Shown here in pieces: positions 1 to 10,878 of a DNA stretch of 64,000 bases. The notes under the pieces were generated by a model. The model saw nothing but the letters and a program-made list of their open reading frames with translations. It had not been told where the DNA came from and did no database searches. Location of the stretch: assembly GCA_009667805.1 (NCBI GenBank), contig CM019075.1:18039615-18103614 (forward strand), in the 5' to 3' direction. This stretch comes from Leptobrachium leishanense. Its lineage: Eukaryota > Chordata > Amphibia > Anura > Megophryidae. Made by a program: the position numbers and the translations under genes. Position 1 is the first letter of the stretch. Each line of letters begins with the position of its first letter.

Positions 1-1604
1 TCATCATGAGACCATATTTAAAAAATACCACTAGCTCTCAAATCCTGGTGTTGAGTACCCATTGTCCTTCCGCCAGCCCAATGAGATCATGGAGGACTCT
101 TTTTGGACTCCATTGAGTCCCATAGATTCCAGTAGATGCTACAAGCTGAATTGCTCAGCGCCACTGCCTATAACTGAGAGCAGCTTCTATAAATTGAGTC
201 ACATTGCAAATACAGAGGGTAATAGGGAGCTGCTAGAGGTTGCACTGCATTATTTTCATTATCAGATCCAGAAGGTCCATACTTTTTAACCAGAGTGCAC
301 AAACCCCATAAGGGTTCCCAGCAGCCACTGATTGACAGCCTTCTGTGCGGAGATGAGTCCCCTTCTTTGTAGTCACAGAGGCATGGACAGATACGGGTTA
401 GATAAGACACTCACTGAAATATGTCATAAATAATATAATAATAATATAATAAATAATATGTCTTAAATAGTCATGGTGAGTGACTAGTCTGTCACCATGT
501 AAGAAGAAAGTATAGATTCAGATGTTTGATCAAGGTAGCTATTTTATCTTTTGGAATTTAAACACAAAGCAGATAGTTTTCATTTTCATAATTAATTCAA
601 AGTAGAAAAATATATTTATTGGTGGTTTTACAACACAGTATATAAAGCTCTTAGTAAATTGTACTTTATGTCAACGCGTATGATGTCCAGCAATTCGTTA
701 AATATGTCCTTACAAAACTGAGAGCCTGTTATGAAGTTCCCCAAAAAGATAACGTCTTTAAGAGTGTTTGAGATAAATCCTGAGTAAATTGTGATTAATG
801 TTAGCTGGGGAATATGACATATCTGCCTGACGATTTATTAGTTGTGATGGACGAGATGCAACCTAACCCCAAAAATAGACATTTATCACACAGAGAACCA
901 AACAAGTCTCCCAAACTACGAATTCCATGTACTGATGAAGTGTGTATGAGAACTCACAGTATATCCTTTATAAAGATCTGTCATGGTAGCTCCCTCTTTA
1001 CTGATGGAAAATCCAAGTGAAATGAATTTAGAGTTGCTTAGCACAGTAATAACTTTTATGCTGTGTAGCAGTGGAAAGGTACGTTACAATCATTTAGAGG
1101 CAGGTTCATCCTCACCACCATATCTCTGCGCTACAACCATGGAAAAGCCAACTCAGATCCTGGTCACAATATGTTTCCAGCAAAAGCTTTCATGATATAA
1201 ACTCACCTACTTTACAAGATATACATCTAAATCTCTCATAGACTGTAAGGTCCCTCTTGACCAATGTCTTCCATGCCTACTATATCATATATATCATCAC
1301 TTTAATAAGATAGATTTTGTCCTCCGTCTTTTGCAGAATGTGCTGGTGCTAGATAAATAGAATAATAATTAAAGAGTTGGCTCTTCTAATGAGATAATGA
1401 CTTGTGTTACTGTTGATCTTCTTCTGGTGACCGTTAGGGAAATATTTCTCATTTACGAGAGCGGTGATGTCACGGTGTTATATATATTCTGATAAGGAAC
1501 CAGATGTAATGGAGACTTGATCTGTACAATATGGTTGTGGAAGATAAGGTTAGACGCCACTAGGATTGGTCTTGAACACTTTTATTTAAGAGTATAGCGT
1601 GGAC
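1..1604. other. No gene recognised
   Basis: AT-rich sequence with only short open frames (none above about 80 codons) and no protein family, tRNA or inverted-repeat ends that I recognise. A short AT-only stretch (TAATAATATAATAAATAAT-like) lies near 425-465. The last 200 bases lead into the minisatellite and could belong to the same repeat unit. Confidence 0.5.
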
Positions 1605-2430
1605 GAGGTCACAAGCAGAGTTTCAGCAACTTGGGCAACAGAAGATAGCGCTGTTGAGGTCATAGGTTAGAGTTCAGCAATTTGGGTAACAGAGGAGAGA
1701 GCGTTGTTATGATCACAGGCAAAGGTTCAGCGACTTGGGTAATAGAAGACAGCGTTGCTGGTCACAGGCAAAGGTTCAGCGACTTGGGTAATAGAAGACA
1801 GCGTTGCTGGTCACAGGCAAAGGTTCAGCGACTTGGGTAATAGAAGACAGCGTTGTGGGTCACAGGCAAAGGTACAGCGACTTGGGTAATAGAAGACAGC
1901 GTTGCTGGTCACAGGCAAAGGTTCAGCGACTTGGGTAATAGAAGACAGCGTTGCTGGTCACAGGCAAAGGTTCAGCGACTTGGGTAATAGAAGACAGCGT
2001 TGTGGGTCACAGGCAAAGGTTCAGCGACTTGGGTAATAGAAGACAGCGTTGCTGGTCACAGGCAAAGGTTCAGCGACTTGGGTAATAGAAGACAGCGTTG
2101 CTGGTCACAGGCAAAGGTTCAGCGACTTGGGTAACAGAAGACAGCGTTGCTGATCACAGGCAAAGGTTCAGCGACTTGGGTAATAGAAGACAGCGTTGCT
2201 GGTCACAGGCAAAGGTTCAGCGACTTGGGTAATAGAAGACAGCGTTGCTGGTCACAGGCAAAGGTTCAGCGACTTGGGTAATAGAAGACAGCGTTGAGGT
2301 CATAGGCAGAGATTCAGCGACTTGGGTAATAGAAGACAGCGTTGCTGGTCACAGGCGGGTCCAGTGACTTGGGTAACAGAAGACAGCGTTGCTGGCCACA
2401 GGCATAGGTTCAGCGACCTGGGTATCAGGA
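1605..2430. repeat. 49-bp minisatellite, about 17 copies
   Basis: A 49-bp unit containing the motif GTTCAGCGACTTGGGTAA is repeated head to tail about 17 times. The first three and last two copies are the most diverged and the middle ones nearly identical, as expected when an array is homogenised from the centre. Reading frames through it are short and carry no recognisable protein. Arrays of this type often sit inside LTRs of frog retrotransposons. The right flank reaches a GTGACA at about 2703-2708 that could be an LTR end, but I found no matching start. Confidence 0.9.
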
Positions 2431-4610
2431 TCAAAGGCTAGGAATAGAATGGTTAGCTCGAGGTAGGGAGGACAATAATTGAGCAATGACTTACCCAGCA
2501 AGCCTCTCTTTTATGGGTCTCTGATTGGTGTGGAATTGATCTCAGGTGCTCTCTGAGTATATCTCTGTACCTCCGGCACTCCTCTGATGACATCATCAAG
2601 ATGTTGATCTTTACACACAAACGAGACATGCAGATGGCCAGGTTAAGGTAAGGAGATGTTTCTGAATAGTGCTGATAATGGAGGCAGTGTGGTAGGTTCG
2701 TGACAGGTGATCAAGTTTGAACTGACCATTAGGTAAACAAAAATGTCTTCTTGGCTGACTTATGCAAGGTCAGCTATACAATCCAGCAGAGAGATCAAAA
2801 GAACCCCCCCAAACTAGCCTGCCATTGGATTTCTTCATCCAATCAGTCTGGGGCAAGACCATATGACACCAACCACATTTTGCCCACCTCCTATGACCCC
2901 ACTCCTTGTCTGGCCGTATGACAGGCCCAGTCCAGTCACTCTTCATTACAGGAACATCATGCTTCAAGAACAGTTATATTAATAAAAAGTATAAGACTTA
3001 GTCCTAGCTAGGGGCTCAATTTAATTCAGTCTGTTTGCCGAAATCGATATTTCTTTGGCTGTAATTTTGTCATTTTTTGGTTCATGAGATTTATCCCCTT
3101 TGCTTCTTAGCCATGACACTCCATTTGACCTACTACGTTGCTCGACTCCAGAAATACAGAGATTCGAAGACCACTGCATATCCTTTATTGCAATTCCCCT
3201 GAAGGGCAGGGGAAACACTCTTTCTGATGTCATCGTGCATGTGGAGATTTCGGGCTTCTACGATTTGATTTAAATTTCCTAGTAAGTCGAATTCGAATAA
3301 AATTATCAAGTGCTGAAAAGGGTCGATAAATGGATTTTCAAGTGGGTACGCAGAATAAAAAAAAATCACACGAATACCCTCATATTTAATAAAAGTGTTG
3401 ATTTAGTACTAGAAACATAACCCTAAAAATAACCATAACCTTGAAAATAACCCAAATCCTAGAAGTCCTCCTGAGTCCTGAACACCAGAGGTTACATTTA
3501 TGGATAGGGTGAGGGTTAAGGTTAGGGTTACTCATGGGTTAGTTACATACTATTTCCCTCAAAGTCTCCTTGTTACCGGTATTATTCCGACCTAGCTGAG
3601 GTATGTGTGGCTGGGCTCAGAATAATCGTAAACCACAGGCAGATATCACCAATGGCACTGTGTGCCGCTGTGGGTATCTGCTCCTAGAGTCCATAGGAGT
3701 CTGTGGAGCCCTGCGCACCCCTAAGCAAGCTCTGCTAGAGCTCGATTGGGCAGAGGCCGTGGAAGGAGATTTAGAGGACCATGAAAACTATCTGCAAGGC
3801 TTGCAGCTCGGCTTGGATAGGTGCAGAGGATTTTAAGCAAACGGCTTGGAGTCTGGACCTAGGTACGGGGTGTTCTTCATACCAAACTTAATATCCAACC
3901 TGTATTTCTATTTATTTATTTTTAAATGATGATCAGTTATTTATTGCGAAGAACACAAACAAGTTCTGAAGGTCATGGCTTTGTAGCAATGTTTTGCAAG
4001 TACAGTAAAGCTCAGCAAAACATATCACAAGCGTTCAAATCCCATTTTATTTATCTCTTTCATTTCCATGGCTTATATTCTTACACCATTTGTCACTGTT
4101 GTCTGACAACCATCTGTATTATCCCTGTTTAGCCTGAGATTTGCCATTGCTGCCTCATCAAGCAGCTTCCCCAAATCCACAATCAGTTTATGTGTAAACT
4201 ATTCAGCTTCTTTATCCTGCGTCGCATTGTTTTTAAAATATATTTAGCAGTCATCTTTTTATTGCTGTTCTATTCCCCATGTTAGTATTTATCCAGAGCT
4301 AGATGAATATAATCGTTTTGCCTTCTGACATGACTAGATATACTTGAGAAATTGACTTGAAGAAGCCGAGAGAGGATTAAATCTTGAAACAGGAATCCGT
4401 AGAAGCAAATTAATTCTGAAAGGCAAATATTCTCTTCCACCCAAGTAAATATTTATTTTCTTACAGAGCCGGGTTTAGCCAAAAGATTTGTACAGGAGGG
4501 ACGTGCCTCCTTTTACATTATGGCTTTTATGGTAGAAAGAAATAAAGAATTATAGAGGGAAAATAAATTCAAACAAAGTCTCTTAAATTGAGTGTTATTA
4601 ATGGTTACAA
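2431..4610. other. No gene recognised; short telomere-like motif
   Basis: No protein family, RNA gene or clear element end. Around 3420-3530 both AACCCTAA-like and TTAGGGTT-like words occur, but only as one or two copies in each orientation. The region is otherwise AT-rich with short random open frames. Confidence 0.5.
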
Positions 4611-4614
4611 TTTA

Positions 4615-4725
4615 TTTATTTATTTATTTATAAAGGATTTTACCAGGAAGGATACATTGAGATTTCTCTCGTTTTCAAGTATGTCCTGGGTTCAAGAACA
4701 TTGAAGTGTTACAGTTACAGAAATA
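4615..4725 (+). repeat. Dispersed repeat tail, copy 1 (LINE 3' end-like)
   Basis: A run of TTTA units is followed by a conserved block containing TACATTGAGATTTCTCTCG and ATGTCCTGGGTTCAAG. The same block recurs at 15218-15335 in this orientation and at 51461-51532 inverted. A conserved block ending in a tandem tetranucleotide is typical of LINE/CR1-type 3' ends in frogs, read here on the minus strand. Family assignment is inference. Confidence 0.65.
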
Positions 4726-4991
4726 TAAAAGACAGAAAGTTCAGCAAAAACAATACGGGTTTTCTGTTGTTTCTTGACCAAAAATATTATGCTTCAGGGT
4801 CGCCCTGGTTTTTACAGTCCTGTAAAGAAATTTTTAAGAGCTTTATCACAGCTGTTGTGGTACTTACAGGGATGAGGAGCCTGGAATGCAGAGATTGGTG
4901 CCAGAATGGGTCAGCCACTACACTCTATTCACGTATACAGTCTGGCCGTGGATTGTTCTCCAGGCTACCTGAGAAAAGACAGGGAGCTTAA

Positions 4992-5322
4992 AAGCCTTCT
5001 AATCTGCCCCTGGGGATGTCCTTTGAATACATCCCACACAACATAACAATGTGACCCATTCACTCCATTCTATGGTCAAAGCCACACAGTGAGGAGCAAG
5101 TGATGGAAAGTTACAGAAGGAAAGTTTACAACACAAAATATCACACAATGGATGCACCCAGTGACACAAATAGAGGAAAATATCACACAATGGATGCACC
5201 CAGTGACACAAATAGTGGAAAATATTATCTTAACTAAACATACAAGAGAAAAACAAAGCACGTGTAAGATATCAGCAACATGAAATAAACACCATAAGGA
5301 CATTTCATTTTTTGGTGGTAGT
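4992..5322. mobile_element. TTAA-flanked MITE A, left part (split by Gypsy element)
   Basis: This segment is homologous to 58549-58853, sharing for example CATACATCCCACACAA and the stretch before AAAACAAAGCA. Both copies start after TTAA (4988-4991; 58545-58548). The distal copy ends before TTAA at 58854-58857. Here the last few bases (14882-14887, then TTAA at 14888-14891) were carried to the far side of the 9.5-kb LTR element. It contains an internal 53-bp tandem duplication (about 5131-5219). TTAA targets point to a piggyBac-type non-autonomous element, although its terminal inverted repeats are weak. Confidence 0.6.
5318..5322. other. Target-site duplication GTAGT, left copy
   Basis: GTAGT directly precedes the left LTR. 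The same five bases follow the right LTR at 14877-14881. A 5-bp duplication is the normal integration footprint of Gypsy-type LTR elements. It shows that everything in between arrived as, or inserted into, one element. Confidence 0.85.
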
Positions 5323-5753
5323 TGTCAAGACCCCTACGCGCGCTGCTGCGAAAGACGCCGGGTTAAGCCACTCACTATCTGTCTAGCCTAGACCCAGATA
5401 ATGACTGCGTGGACAACAATCCCTGCGTGCTTGCTTACCTATCCTTCCCCGCACACTTTCTCTCGCAACAGGTACATAGGGCACGATACAATGGTCCCAG
5501 GATTGCAACGCAGTACCAGTCTTCTCTTAAATCGGGTAGTGACTAAGTTTCCCACAATCCCTGGGCCCCACTTCTTATTCTGTTAGTTACGCTGCCACCA
5601 GTTCTCCTGAACACTATGCGTGTTGCGGCTAAGGACACAGGGCTAAGCAACCCACTATCTGTCTATCCTAGATCCAGATAATGACTGCATGGACAACAAT
5701 CCCTGCCGTCCCCAGCGACCGCAACTCACAATTTCGTAGCTACTCGAGCTTAA

Positions 5754-6364
5754 AGGGATACTCTAGGCAACATGCCCACCTAAGCTTTTTTAGGTGGTCA
5801 TAATGCCCTGAGTATGCCCTCGCCTTTCCCCCCTCCCTCCGCTCAGCCGATCGGCTGAAACAGCTGAGAGACGCGGAGGACTTTACTCCGCCCTCCCAGC
5901 TGTCAGTCAGCAGAGCGGGATTCATATTTCCCTCTTCTGTCGACTATTGGCGAGTAGGAGACGTCATCGCGCTTTCAGCGCGATGACGTCTCCAACTCGC
6001 CACAGTAGCTGGCGGGAGCGAGCCGCCAGCATTGTCTGCAGCTGGGATTAGTGTTGCGGGCATCCTCTTGCGCGTAACACTAATCCAAGAAGAAGAGGAA
6101 GCCTGCTGATTGGCTGGTTTACGTGAGATGCACGCATGCGCGCTTCTCACGTAAACCATTAGCCAAGTGAAAGATTTAGAAGGACGGGAGCGGAAGAGGT
6201 GGGAGGTCAGTATATAAAAAAAAAAAGCCGCCGTTGGAAACAAGTGGATTTTAGGGTAAGTATTACAGTAAAAAAAATAAAAAAATCCCTACCTAGTTAT
6301 TGAGTGACTAGGTATATTTTAAAGTAAAAAAACGGGGGGGGGGATTTTTGCTTAGAGTGTCCCT
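5754..6364. mobile_element. piggyBac-type MITE B inserted in the LTR
   Basis: The 611-bp insertion is flanked by TTAA at 5750-5753 and 6365-6368. Its ends are inverted repeats: AGGGATACTCTAGGCAA at the left, and AGGGACACTCTAAGCAA as the reverse complement of the right end. The partner LTR carries the uninterrupted site with a single TTAA at 14349-14352, so the insertion is proven by comparison. The element holds perfect or near-perfect internal hairpins at about 5955-5992 (around GCGCTTTCAGCGC) and 6117-6157 (GTTTACGTGAGA arms). No transposase is encoded. Confidence 0.92.
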
Positions 6365-6798
6365 TTAAAACAACAAGCAATACTCCAGTCTCTTCAGTTA
6401 GCATGGATCGAATATCAGGCAGAAAGCAGATCTTAATAAGGAATATTTATTATGATATAGAAAAAATTATCACAGTGCATTTGTTACAAAAAGATGGATA
6501 TGATAAATCAATTAATTACACATTACACACAAACAGCAAACTAATAAAAGGGAGATAACAGCAGATCTTAGTTACTTACAATATACGCTAGACGATCAGC
6601 CATAGGAAGGTTCTATTCCCTCAATTCTCGATTGACCTCCAAGGAAATAGCCCCTAGCTCATGCTTGATTCAGAATATATATAGGGCTGCCCTTTTTCTA
6701 AGTACAGCCTCCTAGCTGGTAGAGCCTTTGCCTACAATTCCCAGAATTCCTCTCTCCTGGGCACGCTCAGTGCATTTCTTCATTAATTTTAATTCCCT

Positions 6799-7960
6799 GG
6801 TCTATCAATCATCACCCAGAGACCACCTCTAGTGATCAAAGGATGTGATTGCTTCTTTGATATGCGGTTGGGGTGCCGCTCCGGCTGCGTCTTCTCCCTG
6901 CCATGAGCAATTGCCCCTCCTGCCTGCTGGGTAGAACCAAAAGGGTGATTTCTTTAATTCACACCTTCGCTGACTTCCCAGAGAAAATGGTCACTGACCT
7001 GGTAATTGTTTCCTCCAGCAGGCTGGAAGCGCAGGCATTGATTTACTAGTACAATAGTACGTATCAGGTGGCGCGATGGTAGCCGCTGAATGGTAGGTGG
7101 TGGTTCTCTTAGTTCACATGGAGCATATGGAAAAGAAAGGAAACAAAACAATATATAGTGCAGATGGTACTGACACAACGACTGAATAGTGAGGTGTGCT
7201 GTATTCACTCACAAATTGGAGAGCTCGAACACTGGCTCTAAGTGGGTCAAGGCTTTTGGGTGTCTTAACTTCTCCGCTTCTCAAGGTGACCCACACCTTA
7301 TATTATTGAGTAAGCTCATGGAAAATGGACATGAAAAGACAGCAGAAAGACTTCTATGTGCAAATCTTTTAGAACCCAAATGATATAAGTAGAATATGGT
7401 TGTTCAACTCACATTTGTAGGAGCTATAGACCAAGCTCTTGGTGTGCGCGCTTCAGGGTTTATTTAAGGTAAAGCCCAAAAAACCTATGAAGGCTGCTCA
7501 CTCCCAGGACCTCAGGCTGGATCTCCTCTCTGGATTCACAGGTTGATCTGTGGCCTCACAGGGCTCAGGACACAAAGGGCAAGGGGGATGGAGAAGAAGG
7601 CCGCTCACTCCCAGGACCCTCAGGCTGGATCTCCTCTCTGGATTCACAGGTGGATCTGTGGCCTCACAAGGCTCAGGACACAAAGGGCAAGGGGCAAGGG
7701 GGATGGAGCGAAACATGTTTTGTTTCCTTTCTTTTCCATATGCTCCATGTGAACTAAGAGAACCACCACCTACCATTCAGCGGCTACCATCGCGCCACCT
7801 GATACGTACTATTGTTCTATCACTTTTACTGGTTTGGGGGAAACCACAAAAAATCTGGTTGGCATTGGTTTGCTGGTGGCGGTACAAGTTTTTGGCGCCT
7901 GTCCATTTTTTCATTGATTTACTAGTGCAGCTGCGCAAAATGGCCTGGTATCTATAGATA
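6799..7960. mobile_element. 1.16-kb foldback insertion in the LTR, type unknown
   Basis: This segment is absent from the partner LTR, which reads AATTCCCT then nearly straight into CCATAGATATAAAT. It contains two inverted arms of about 100 bp (7051-7150 and 7716-7816, for example CCTGATACGTACTATTGT) around a 565-bp spacer, and a tandem duplication of about 105 bp (7491-7596, 7597-7710). No clear target duplication is seen; CCTGGTCTAT / CCTGGTATCTAT at the edges could be one, or could mark a deletion in the partner LTR instead. Confidence 0.6.
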
Positions 7961-8033
7961 GCCATAGATATAAATATATATATAGATATACAGATAGCTA
8001 GACACAGAGAGATGGGTATGTCTACCTGTGACA

Positions 8034-8045
8034 TCTCCCCTCAAA
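8034..8045 (-). promoter_or_regulatory. Polypurine tract of the Gypsy element
   Basis: On the minus strand TTTTGAGGGGAGA lies immediately before the 3' LTR start TGTCACAGG. A purine run abutting the LTR is the primer site for plus-strand DNA synthesis and fixes the orientation of the element. Confidence 0.75.
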
Positions 8046-8213
8046 AAGAGACGCAAAGAGAGAGGCTCTCATGCTTCTCTCATGCGTCTTACAACGGGTT
8101 CGCCAACGGGCATCTGCACCAGTCGCCGGCACTATTACGGAGTGGGGGACGCACAGGTGTCCATGCACTTTGCCCACCAAAGCGTGCACTCCATCTCGCA
8201 ACCGCATCACACA

Positions 8214-9983
8214 CTACCCCATGCAGGCCTTTGGCGACTCCACCATTCTACCCCGCCTCTCCCAAACCTGGGGGAGGGGGTCACTCACGCTGCACTCACA
8301 GCACGGCACAGACTCGGAGAAGCCCCTGTGCTTCTCTGCAGCCCCTCCTGGTACACCGTTTGGGGGGTGTAGCACGTGTGGCTCGCTCTCACCTGTCACC
8401 TCAGTCTTGCAGGCAGCCAAACACTCACCAACGGTCACCTGCTCAGGAGCCATTCTTACAGCAAGGGGTCTGGGGAAACTGGGTGAAGTGCCCCGCTCCC
8501 TGGTAAACGTCCCCCCTGCATCTGCCAACAGAGTCAGGCATCGCACCTGCCTCTGGGCAGATGGCTGGGAGGTCACAGGGGCCAAACCAGGACCCGCTCC
8601 CTCCCCTTCTCTCACTGTCCCCACACATGCAGAATTTGGGAAACCACACCATTGGTGCACAGGATTCTCCACGCTCACGCTCATCCCGCCCCCCATTGCA
8701 CACAGTTTCCCCACTGTATCACACAGTTTATCAAGCATGCCTTGCTTCGTAACCGATGAGCATACAGCCGTATGCCACTCTCCTCCAGAGGGAGGTTGCT
8801 CAGTACCAGTTTCCTGTGGTACCGGGAATCTGGTTGGCTTTCCCCCAGGGCAACACGCGTCCACCCCAGGCTCTTCCTCCTGACCACACAGCATGCGCTC
8901 AGTGCCACCCGCAGCCTCAGACACACGCGACACAGACTGGCAGACCACAGTATCCTGCCCCTCCAGGATGTTCTGCCCTCCACTCCTTTCACCTGGCACC
9001 ACCAACCTGGATGGTTCAGGCCCTGGGTAACCCTCTGTCACCCTAGGCCTGTCCTTCCGACCACCCAGCGTGCCCTCTGCGCCACGCACAGTCACAGACA
9101 CCCCTGGCACAGGCTGGCACACCGCAGTATCCTGCCATCCTTCCCAGGTATCCTGATCTACACCATTCTCACGGGGCACTAGAGCCCGGGTTGGTTTTGG
9201 TGCAACCAGACCCGCAGTCATCCGTTGCCCTCGCTCCCAACCATATAGCGTCACAGACACACCCAAGTCTGGTCTTGGTAGGCATACCGCAGTATCCTGC
9301 CACCCTTCCCAGGCATTCTGATCCACACCGTCACACGGCAGAGACAGGCCTTGTGCCCTACTCCCCACAGACAGCCAGCGGGTACCCACTTCCACCATAG
9401 GCACCGCGGCCTCCCCACGCATGGGGTTCGGGGAACCAGCTGACTCAGGTGCAGGCAGGCATTCACTCACCCCCTGCCTTTCTTCCCAGTCACACTGCCC
9501 CCTCAAGCTACCACACAACACCTCGGGCACACCTGGCGCAGGCGCAGACTGACTCACTGCCATCCCCTGCCCTCCCGTCCAGGAATCCTGTGGTGCACCC
9601 CAACACACAGCCCTCCCCACTGTAGAGCCACTAGTGGGCCTGGGTAAATCCCCAGCCTCCCTTTCCAGTACATACTGTGACACCAATTTACCCAAATCCG
9701 TGCCCAGTAACACATCTGTAGGAATGTTTTCAGACACCCCCACCTCCCGCAGACCTCTCCCCGCTCCCCAGTCCAAATACACACGTGCCATCGGCACCGC
9801 AGCACGTACCTCACCAAAACCCTTTACTGCTAGAGTCCTGCCAGGAATAAAGTCTGTACGGCTGACTGACCCTGGACGCACCAACGTTACTTCAGCCGCC
9901 GTATCTCTTAAACCCACAGATACCTGAGTCCCGACAATGACTGCTTGCTGGTTTACATTGGCACTGCCCTCCGATCTGGTCAT
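8214..9983 (-). CDS. Retropepsin-like protease with long repeat-rich C-terminal tail
   Basis: The open frame has 589 codons. Residues about 12-105 look like a retrotransposon aspartic protease: an active-site motif D27-T28-A29 followed by AEVTLVRP, a central FGEV segment and a closing VLLGTDLGKLV, as in Gypsy proteases. The usual catalytic triplet is D-[ST]-G, so glycine 29 is replaced by alanine. Residues about 130-430 consist of imperfect units of about 50-60 residues sharing a WEGWQDTAV-like core (near residues 133, 240, 292, 343 and 400). Cysteines, glycines and prolines are frequent and no polymerase motif follows. The frame stays open to within 180 bases of the polypurine tract. It overlaps the zinc-knuckle frame upstream in a different frame, so expression would need a frameshift or the frames were separated by an indel. 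The N-terminus may lie further upstream. Confidence 0.7.
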   Translation of the reverse strand: MTRSEGSANVNQQAVIVGTQVSVGLRDTAAEVTLVRPGSVSRTDFIPGRTLAVKGFGEVRAAVPMARVYLDWGAGRGLREVGVSENIPTDVLLGTDLGKLVSQYVLEREAGDLPRPTSGSTVGRAVCWGAPQDSWTGGQGMAVSQSAPAPGVPEVLCGSLRGQCDWEERQGVSECLPAPESAGSPNPMRGEAAVPMVEVGTRWLSVGSRAQGLSLPCDGVDQNAWEGWQDTAVCLPRPDLGVSVTLYGWERGQRMTAGLVAPKPTRALVPRENGVDQDTWEGWQDTAVCQPVPGVSVTVRGAEGTLGGRKDRPRVTEGYPGPEPSRLVVPGERSGGQNILEGQDTVVCQSVSRVSEAAGGTERMLCGQEEEPGVDACCPGGKPTRFPVPQETGTEQPPSGGEWHTAVCSSVTKQGMLDKLCDTVGKLCAMGGGMSVSVENPVHQWCGFPNSACVGTVREGEGAGPGLAPVTSQPSAQRQVRCLTLLADAGGTFTRERGTSPSFPRPLAVRMAPEQVTVGECLAACKTEVTGESEPHVLHPPNGVPGGAAEKHRGFSESVPCCECSVSDPLPQVWERRGRMVESPKACMG

Positions 9984-10185
9984 GATTCACGAACAGGACA
10001 GAGGGTGATGCTGAGGGGTGTCCTCCCCCAGCTGTGGATGCAGGCTTCTTCCTCTGCGGGCACGCTGCCAGGAGATGGTTGCCACTGTTACAAATAACAC
10101 AGCGACAGCTCACACTTCTTCCAGGAGACAAAGGACTCATTCCCCCCTCCCCAGCAGAGACTGGCACAGAGGAAGGTGCTGCCAC
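9892..10185 (-). CDS. Gag nucleocapsid segment with CCHC zinc knuckle
   Basis: This short frame carries one retroviral-type zinc knuckle, CVICNSGNHLLAAC (spacing C-2-C-4-H-4-C), at residues 29-42 (10060-10101). The knuckle binds RNA in Gag. It lies between the capsid and the protease on the minus strand, which is the expected order. It is in a different frame from the capsid and probably represents the end of the same gag gene, separated by an indel near 10190-10250. The sequence after the knuckle is basic and then low in information. Confidence 0.7.
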   Translation of the reverse strand: MAAPSSVPVSAGEGGMSPLSPGRSVSCRCVICNSGNHLLAACPQRKKPASTAGGGHPSASPSVLFVNHDQIGGQCQCKPASSHCRDSGICGFKRYGG

Positions 10186-10250
10186 CGTGATGTCGGGGGT
10201 CGCAATGAGTTGGGCTTCAATCCAGACGATCCTTTGAGGAAACCTCTGCT

Positions 10251-10847
10251 TCAGTCCACGGACGCTCTGTTGGCCACATGGAAATCGGCCAGCTCACCAG
10301 CTTCCAGGGCCATCTCAGGTTTGCGATCCAGAAGCCATTCCTGGATCTCAGGTGGGCACAGTTGCACGAACTGCTCCTTGATTAACAGGTCTTCCAGGGC
10401 ATCCAAGGTGTCAATCTTCAGCCCTCTGACCCATTGTCGAAATAGGGTGGTCAGGTGGCTCACGACTGCAGAATAGCTCTCCGCGGCCCGCTTCTGCAAG
10501 GACCTGAACTTTTTGCGATATACCTCTGGCGTGAGGTTATACCGCCTCTGCAACGCGGCTTTAATTGCCTCATAGTCCTGGTCGCTCTCAGCTGGTAACT
10601 CTGCAAAAGCTTCGAGAGCTGGACCTTTTAGTCCAGGAGTGAGGTACCTGGCCCATTGCTCCTTGGGCAGCTGGTACTGTGGACAAGTCTTTTCAAATCT
10701 TTGTCCAGAGTGGGAAAGTTCTCGGCACGAGGTCTGGGCGTAGAGCGATCTGCAGCGCCCGCAGGGGCAGGAGATAATTGCGTTCTGCCTGCATGGGCCA
10801 TAGCGAGCTGATGTACCTGTTCGGCTTGCCGCTCCGCCGCTTCTCAC
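10251..10847 (-). pseudogene. Gag capsid, SCAN/Gmr1-like, partial
   Basis: The frame of 198 codons has a convincing capsid from about residue 55. It includes LPKEQWARYLTPGLKG, an alpha-helical stretch ending EVYRKKFRSLQK, and a C-terminal helix pair with PPEIQEWLLDRKPEMALEAG then ELADFHVANR. These are hallmarks of the SCAN-like capsid of Gmr1-type Gypsy elements, where it mediates Gag assembly. The first 50 residues are out of frame with the gag N-terminus, so at least one indel lies near 10690-10720. The gene is further disrupted upstream by the patch at 10879-11154. Confidence 0.75.
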
Positions 10848-10878
10848 TCACACGCAGCCCTGCGCTCCGCAGATTCTC
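10717..10878 (-). repeat. 162-bp gag segment, duplicated copy 1
   Basis: It matches 11155-11316 at a constant offset of 438 bases with only a few substitutions (for example TCTGGGCG versus TCTGGGTG). The two copies bracket the LTR-derived patch at 10879-11154. The duplication is far too long to be a transposition footprint. Confidence 0.85.

Larger units (their letters stand above)
5323..8033 (-). repeat. 3' LTR of the Gypsy element, interrupted twice
   Basis: It aligns with 13923-14876 throughout after removal of a 611-bp MITE (plus its TTAA duplication) and an insertion at about 6799-7960. It begins TGTCA and ends TGACA. It also lacks about 19 bases present in the other LTR near 14600. Without the insertions it is about 936 bases, against 954 for its partner. 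Confidence 0.85.

Noticed and set aside
1605..2430. Direct repeats that could suggest a CRISPR array
   Set aside because: Units are contiguous 49-bp repeats with no unique spacers and the genome is eukaryotic, so this is a minisatellite.
3420..3535. Interstitial telomere repeat
   Set aside because: Only one or two TTAGGG-like words in each orientation; not a tandem array.
8071..8883. 270-codon open frame on the + strand
   Set aside because: It mirrors the protease-tail frame on the minus strand, has no recognisable motif, and opposes the direction of the retrotransposon.
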